From Cryptomeria japonica (Eukaryota; Streptophyta; Pinopsida; Cupressales; Cupressaceae), in the NCBI RefSeq assembly GCF_030272615.1, contig NC_081410.1, positions 121,708,640-121,772,639 on the forward strand: a stretch of DNA of 64,000 nt, given 5' to 3'. This document shows positions 59,233 through 64,000 of this stretch, piece after piece. The position numbers and the translations under genes were made by a program. Numbering within the stretch: position 1 is the stretch's first letter; the number at the start of each line of letters is the position of its first letter. Below the pieces are notes generated by a model. It saw nothing but the letters and a program-made list of their open reading frames with translations. It was not told where the DNA came from and made no database searches.

Positions 59233-60720
59233 TTACAGAGAGGGATGGGTACTGAGACCCATTGAGTTAGAACACCACTTGAACTTGTGAGTGCTCGCAG
59301 GTTTTGTTAATGTATCCACAACATTTTCCTGAGTGTCTACCTTGTTCAAATTAACCTTTCCATCTTCTACCATGTCACACATAAAATAGAATTGCACATC
59401 TATGTGTTTAGACTTGGCATGGTATGTAGGGTTATTTGCTAAACATATAGCACTCTGACTGTGAATTTGCACTACAACCTGCCCTGCATCAAAACCAACA
59501 TCTGTACTCAAACACCTGAGCTAAATGACTTATTTACAAGCATGTGTGGCTGCCATGTATTCTACCTCTGTAGTGGACAAAGCGACTATAGACTATCACT
59601 TGCTCACCCAGCTTATTGCTCCATCATTCAGAACAAAAATGGATCCACTGGTGGATCTTCTGCTGTCAATGTCCCTTGCCCAATCAGAATCTGCATAACC
59701 ACAAATGCTGAGAGTTCTCTTTAAATCATTCAGATTACCATGATAACATAATGTAAAGTTTGAAGTACCCTTAAGATATCTGAAAACTCTCTTTACAACA
59801 TCCCAATGCGGTCTTCTTGGGTTTGACATAAATCTGCTTAATACTCCCACTGGTTGGGTAATGTCTAGCCTTGTACAAACCATTGCATACATCAAGCTTC
59901 CAATAGCACTTGCATAAGGTATACTCTTCATGTCATCTATCTCTTCTGGAGATTTCAGACTGTCATGCACAGACAATTTGGTTCCCTACAAAATAGGAAC
60001 AACTTGTTGTTTATAGTCATACATATTAAACTTATCAAGAACACTAGTGATGTACTTTCTCTGGTTGAGCCAGAGTTTTCTCTTAGACCTATCCCTCTTG
60101 ATTTCCATTCCTAGAATGTAGTTTGCTGACCCTAAATATTTCATTTCAAACTTCAAGGATAATTGGGACTTCAAGTCTGAGATCATACCTTTTTCTTAAG
60201 AACAACATGTTGTCAATATACAAAGCAATAATAAGGATCTTATCATCTTTAACGTTGTAGTACACACAATGATTGGCTTTTGATCTCACAAATCCCAGAG
60301 ACAACACAAACCTATCATATTTTTGATACCACATTCTGGGAGACTGTTTCAAACCATAAAGAGACTTCTTTAGTTTACATACCAAATGTTCTTTACCCTT
60401 TTTCATAAAATTCTCAAGCTGGGACATATAGATTTCTTCTTCAAGGTCCCCATGAAGAAATGTTGTTTTCACATCCATTTTCTCGACTTCCCAATCATAT
60501 GCAGCTGCAAGTGACAAAAGAAATCTAATACATGTTAGATTAGCTACAGGAGAGAATATTTCTCCATATTCAATACCTTCCTTTTGAGATTACCCCTTCA
60601 CAACTAGTTTGGCCTTGTACTTGTGAATGTTGCCATCTGGACCATACTTCCTTTTGAAAGCCCATTTACAGCCCACCGACTTTCTGCCTTTAGGCAAGGA
60701 TACTAGATTTCATGTTCCAT
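59233..60720 (-). pseudogene. Copia F RT and RNase H
   Basis: RT: K-M-D-V-K-T-T-F-L-H-G-D-L-E-E-E-I-Y-M, K-S-L-Y-G-L-K-Q-S-P-R-M-W-Y, then Y-I-D-N-M-L-F where Y-V-D-D is expected, so one catalytic Asp is Asn (GAC to AAC). Then G-T-S-N-F-T-L-C-Y, G-Y-A-D-S-D-W-A-R-D, D-S-R-R-S-T-S-G (RNase H), and S-K-H-I-D-V-Q-F-Y. Stops and shifts at about 60,190, 59,985 and 59,590. Confidence 0.9.
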
Positions 60721-61026
60721 TCTTGTCCAATGATTTCATTTCATCATTCATGGCTTCTAACCAAGAATATGAATCTGACATATCTATGGCTTCTTTTACA
60801 GTCCTAGGCTCATCAACATCAACAAGTAAAGCATAGGCACAATTTACATTCAACATTGAAAAATTATACCTATCTGGGGTACACCTATTAGGTTTTTGCC
60901 TCTCTCATGTGGTTCTTCTTAACACTTGTGGTGAGGCTTCATTTTGTTCGTCTTCTGAACTTTTAGAGCTACTTGAACTCTCTTCATTCTCATCTTTAGG
61001 TATATCTGGAGTTTTCACTTCTTCTC

Positions 61027-61854
61027 CTAGTGGAAATTCAACCACATCCTTCTCTTTTTTCTTCTCTGTTGGTTATCTATAGACATAGGTTTCAGCTCTC
61101 GGAAGATGACACTTCTGCTGTACACAACCATTCTAGTCTTAGGATTCCAAAGCTTGTATCCTTTAAGTCCAACTCCATATCCAATGAAAATACATTTGAC
61201 TGCTTTGTTATCCAATTTATATCTTTTAATATCAGGCACATGTGCATATGCCTCTGAACCGAACACACGAATATGTCTTAGAGAAGGTCTCTTACTAGAC
61301 CATACTTCCATAGGTGTCTTGTCTACTAACACTGATGTAGGTGACTGGTTCAATAGGTAACATGCTATAGCAATTGCTTCTGCCATAAACTTCTGTTACA
61401 ACCCAACACTACTCAACATGCTTCTTGCTTTCTCCATCAGAGACCGATTCAACCTTTCAACAACTCTATTTTGTTGTGGAGTATAAGGCATAGCTGTATG
61501 TCTTTTGATTCCATGGTCTACATAGTACTTGTCAAAATCTGTATTGCAATACTCACCACCATTATCAGTTCTTAAACATTTTATTCTTCTTCCAATCTGG
61601 TTTTCAACCAAGTTTTTAAATTCCTTAAACCGTCTGAACACTTCTGACTTACTGTTCATAAAATAAACAAATGTCCTCAAATAATCATCAACAAAGGATA
61701 CATAGTACTTTGATTTAAACAAAGAAGGTACATCCACTAGACCAAACAAATCAGAATGCACATAGTCTAGAATGTCAAAAGATTTATGAGGACGAATAAA
61801 ATTGAACATGGTTTTGTTTTCCATATATGCAATGCTCACAGAAATCAAACTCAA
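61027..61854 (-). pseudogene. Copia F integrase
   Basis: Core motifs Y-V-H-S-D-L-F-G (D1), L-R-T-D-N-G-G-E-Y (D2) and N-R-V-V-E-R-L-N-R (E) are all present. Then L-L-N-Q-S-P-T and G-S-E-A-Y-A-H-V-P, G-Y-G-V-G-L-K-G-Y-K-L-W (C-terminal part). A stop near 61,396 and a frameshift at about 61,800 split it. The linker to RT (60,720-61,027) is also broken. Confidence 0.9.
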
Positions 61855-62428
61855 GTTTACAATCAGTAAGTCCTTCTACAGGATTTTTACTCTTTAAAGT
61901 TTTCAAACCTTTTTCACCAATGTGACCAAGCCTATAATGCCAAAGCATTGTCTTTTCTGCAGGAAGTTTAGCTTCCATAGAATTTACATCATATGTCAAC
62001 TCGGTAGTTCTATCAAATTGCTTAGTGACTATATTACAACACATAGGTTCAAAATTTAACTTGTACAAAGTACCAATGTGTTCACCCTTAGCCAAACTAA
62101 TAGACCCTCTACTCATCTTACAACCACTAGACATAAATGTTACCTAGACTCCAACATCATTCAACTTGCTTATAGAAAGTAGGTTTCTTGCCAAACCTAG
62201 TATGTGCAGAACTCCATTGATTCCCTTTATTCTCCCATCAGGAAATTGGATTTTAATTCTTCCTCTCCCAACAATCTCCAGTGTTGAATTACTTGCTAAG
62301 TATACCTTCCCACTAGCATACCATTTATACTTTAAGAACCACTCCTTTTGAGATGTCATATGGAAAGACGCCCTTGAGTCAATTAACCATACATTGTTAG
62401 AAGCAGGCACTGCCAGAGCTGCTACCAA
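61784..62428 (-). pseudogene. Copia F protease and pre-integrase domain
   Basis: Protease site reads W-L-I-D-S-R-A-S-F-H-M-T: D-S-R in place of D-S-G, a change expected to kill it. Pre-integrase: L-W-H-Y-R-L-G-H-I-G-E-K-G-L, then C-E-H-C-I-Y-G-K-Q. A stop at 62,144 separates them. Confidence 0.88.
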
Positions 62429-62439
62429 AGCGTCTACAT

Positions 62440-63206
62440 CACCGTGAGAAGATTCATTATCAGAAGAGTTCTTTCTCTTCTTCTCCTCTTTGTAGTCCTT
62501 TCAAATATGAACCTTTTGTCCACAGTTCTAGCATTTCACCTTAGACTTCTTTCCAGGAGACTTGGACTTAGACTTCTTCCCTTTCTTTTTGTCTTTGTAC
62601 TTTGGTCTGCCTCGAACAAAGAGTGCATCTTTTGTCATCTCAGAAGACTTATTTCTCATTTCTTCTGATAAAAGAGTATTGAACAGAGTATCCATCTTGA
62701 ACTGGGTCATAGTACTGCCAATGGCCATCACCAAATGTTCCCAAGAATCTGGCAATGAGCATAGCAACAACATGCAACGTTCTTCTTCTTGAATAACTAC
62801 ACCAAATGATGTCAATTGAGCAAGAACCATGTTAAACACATTTAAATGATTTGCCAAGGGTGTTCTTGCATCCATTTTTCAGAGAATATAACTTCTTCCC
62901 AAGGAAGAGTTTATTCACCAAGGTTTTGCGTTGATAGATGTCTCCTAACTTCTTCAACAAATCATTTCCAGTCTTCTCCTCATGTACATTCAATAGAACT
63001 GAGTCTGCAAGGCTTAGTCTTATGAGTCCTCTGGATTTCTGGTCTGCTAAGTCCTAATTTTCTTGCCTGATGCCTGAAGGTTTCTATCCACTCACTGCAA
63101 TCCAAAAATCTTGGTCAACCAGCAGGTCCTGAATTTTAAGTTTCCATAACTCAAAATTAGAGCCATTAAACTTCTCAATATCCATTCTTCTAGAAGTGCT
63201 TTCCAT
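62440..63206 (-). pseudogene. Copia F gag
   Basis: Starts at 63,206 with M-E-S-T-S-R-R-M-D-I-E-K-F-N-G-S-N-F-E-L, typical of copia gag, then L-L-C-S-L-P-D-S-W-E-H-L-V and a Lys-rich stretch (K-D-K-K-K-G-K-K-S-K). The zinc knuckle is damaged: C-x-N-C-G-Q-K-V-H after a stop at 62,528. Frameshifts lie at about 62,880-63,050. Confidence 0.87.
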
Positions 63207-63304
63207 CTTAATCTATAAACAAGTAGACACACTAACAGTCTCCCATTGAAAAAAATTAACACAAAAAGCCAACCCTACCCACAAGGATAGCACAACTGGC
63301 CAGG

Positions 63305-63315
63305 CTCTGATACCA
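63305..63315 (-). other. Primer-binding site of F (tRNA-Met)
   Basis: TGGTATCAGAG on the minus strand just inside the 5' LTR. Confidence 0.9.
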
Positions 63316-63317
63316 CT

Positions 63318-64000
63318 TGTAAGGAAAGCACAATGCGGAAACAATGCTTCCCTAATGTCAAATTGCAGGGGAAACAAGACTAGTGTGTTTTAAAACTTTA
63401 AAGAATACTAATATTAGCATATATGAAATAGAGAGAATGTCAGAATTCAAACACACACAAAGATAAACACCATGAATTTACGTGGGAAACCCTTTCGGGA
63501 AAAAACCACCACCAACAACAAGAGCACTTTATTCTCAGCAAAGAATCTTTACAATAAAGTTTGTTATCACAACATAGATGTTCACTCTGATCACTTTGGC
63601 TACACACCATAGTATATAGATTATCATTAGAACAAGAACCTTGTTCGAGTTTCCTCTTGGTTTCATATACATTTTTGTGTCGACCGTTCAATTGTCAGTT
63701 TGCACCAATCGGTTAGACATCTAACTGTTTGCGTCAGTCTGCATTCGTGAGAAAATAATTATCCCACATGCATCCATGAATGGAACTAGTTCGTATTCAA
63801 ATACACCGGCCCAGACGAGTCAACTCCATCAGGTATCAACGTAACTTCAAAACTATATCTCTGATGGCCGATGATAGACCTGATCATCGAAGGCGATTCC
63901 ATCGGGTCATCAACAAGACGAACAATCATCTAGCCTGATCGTCCAATCTGCTTGATCTCTCTTTCTGTGCTCCACCACATGGCACCCTCTGATTTTCTCC
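63318..64000 (-). repeat. 5' LTR of F, partial
   Basis: TGTAAGGAAAGCACAATG onward matches 57,838-58,510 with scattered changes; the rest is outside the window. Confidence 0.93.

Larger units (their letters stand above)
57838..64000 (-). mobile_element. Ty1/copia element F, 5' LTR runs off the window
   Basis: 3' LTR 57,838-59,180 (TGTAAGGAAAG... to ...TTTCCAACA), coding region 59,233-63,206, tRNA-Met primer-binding site (63,305-63,315), and 5' LTR from 63,318 on, cut by the window end. Gag-protease-integrase-RT-RNase H order shows copia. Inserted into the G' linker. No clear polypurine tract is seen next to the 3' LTR. Confidence 0.93.

Noticed and set aside
1-64000. Host genes, tRNA or rRNA
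   Set aside because: No frame outside transposable elements shows a host domain, and no tRNA cloverleaf or rRNA segment was recognised.

Overview
The window is plant nuclear DNA made almost entirely of nested LTR retrotransposons. I found no intact host gene, no rRNA or tRNA gene and no CRISPR array. Evidence for a plant: Ty1/copia elements primed by initiator tRNA-Met, Ty3/gypsy elements of the Tat type (two RNase H domains), and a plant mobile domain (PMD) gene. Long AT-rich, decayed, deeply nested sequence fits a large genome. A conifer is my best guess, but this is inference from style and not proven here.

Layout. 1-1,680: remnant of a gypsy element on the minus strand. 1,680-8,895: AT-rich sequence without recognisable genes, with a few small hairpins. 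8,896-57,837: an old Tat-type element on the minus strand, called G' here; its 3' LTR is at 8,896-10,384 and its 5' end lies beyond the window. G' was hit by (i) a 4.5-kb inverted-repeat element (about 12,020-16,510) carrying a pyrimidine-rich block and a 2.7-kb palindromic tandem array, (ii) a solo LTR (E, 17,688-19,293), (iii) a second, younger element of the same family on the plus strand (G, 23,705-54,923), and (iv) a copia element (F, 57,838 to beyond 64,000). G itself was hit in its RNase H gene by two minus-strand copia-type elements: C (LTRs at 33,473-35,022 and 41,388-42,935, with gag-pol between) and D (43,246-47,649, non-autonomous). A 3.47-kb piece of this C/D region is present twice, making a chimera.

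How the parts work together. G and G' carry gag, protease, G-patch, RT, RNase H, archaeal-type RNase H and integrase on one strand. On the opposite strand, between integrase and 3' LTR, each carries a PMD gene. In both copies that gene has a 75-bp first exon ending in a GTAAGT donor, an intron, and a second exon starting in the same phase. The intron holds arrays of a degenerate TAGCGCAT motif; similar arrays occur in the sense-strand 5' leader of G. In G' the intron has grown from about 1.1 kb to 6.6 kb because the inverted-repeat element with its palindromic array lies inside it.

The most unusual items are the palindromic array, whose variation sits largely at two central A/T positions, the antisense intron-containing PMD gene kept in two copies, and the C/D chimera. 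All protein-coding regions except the C pol RT part are broken by stops or frameshifts, and most of the damage I read at catalytic sites is G-to-A or C-to-T.
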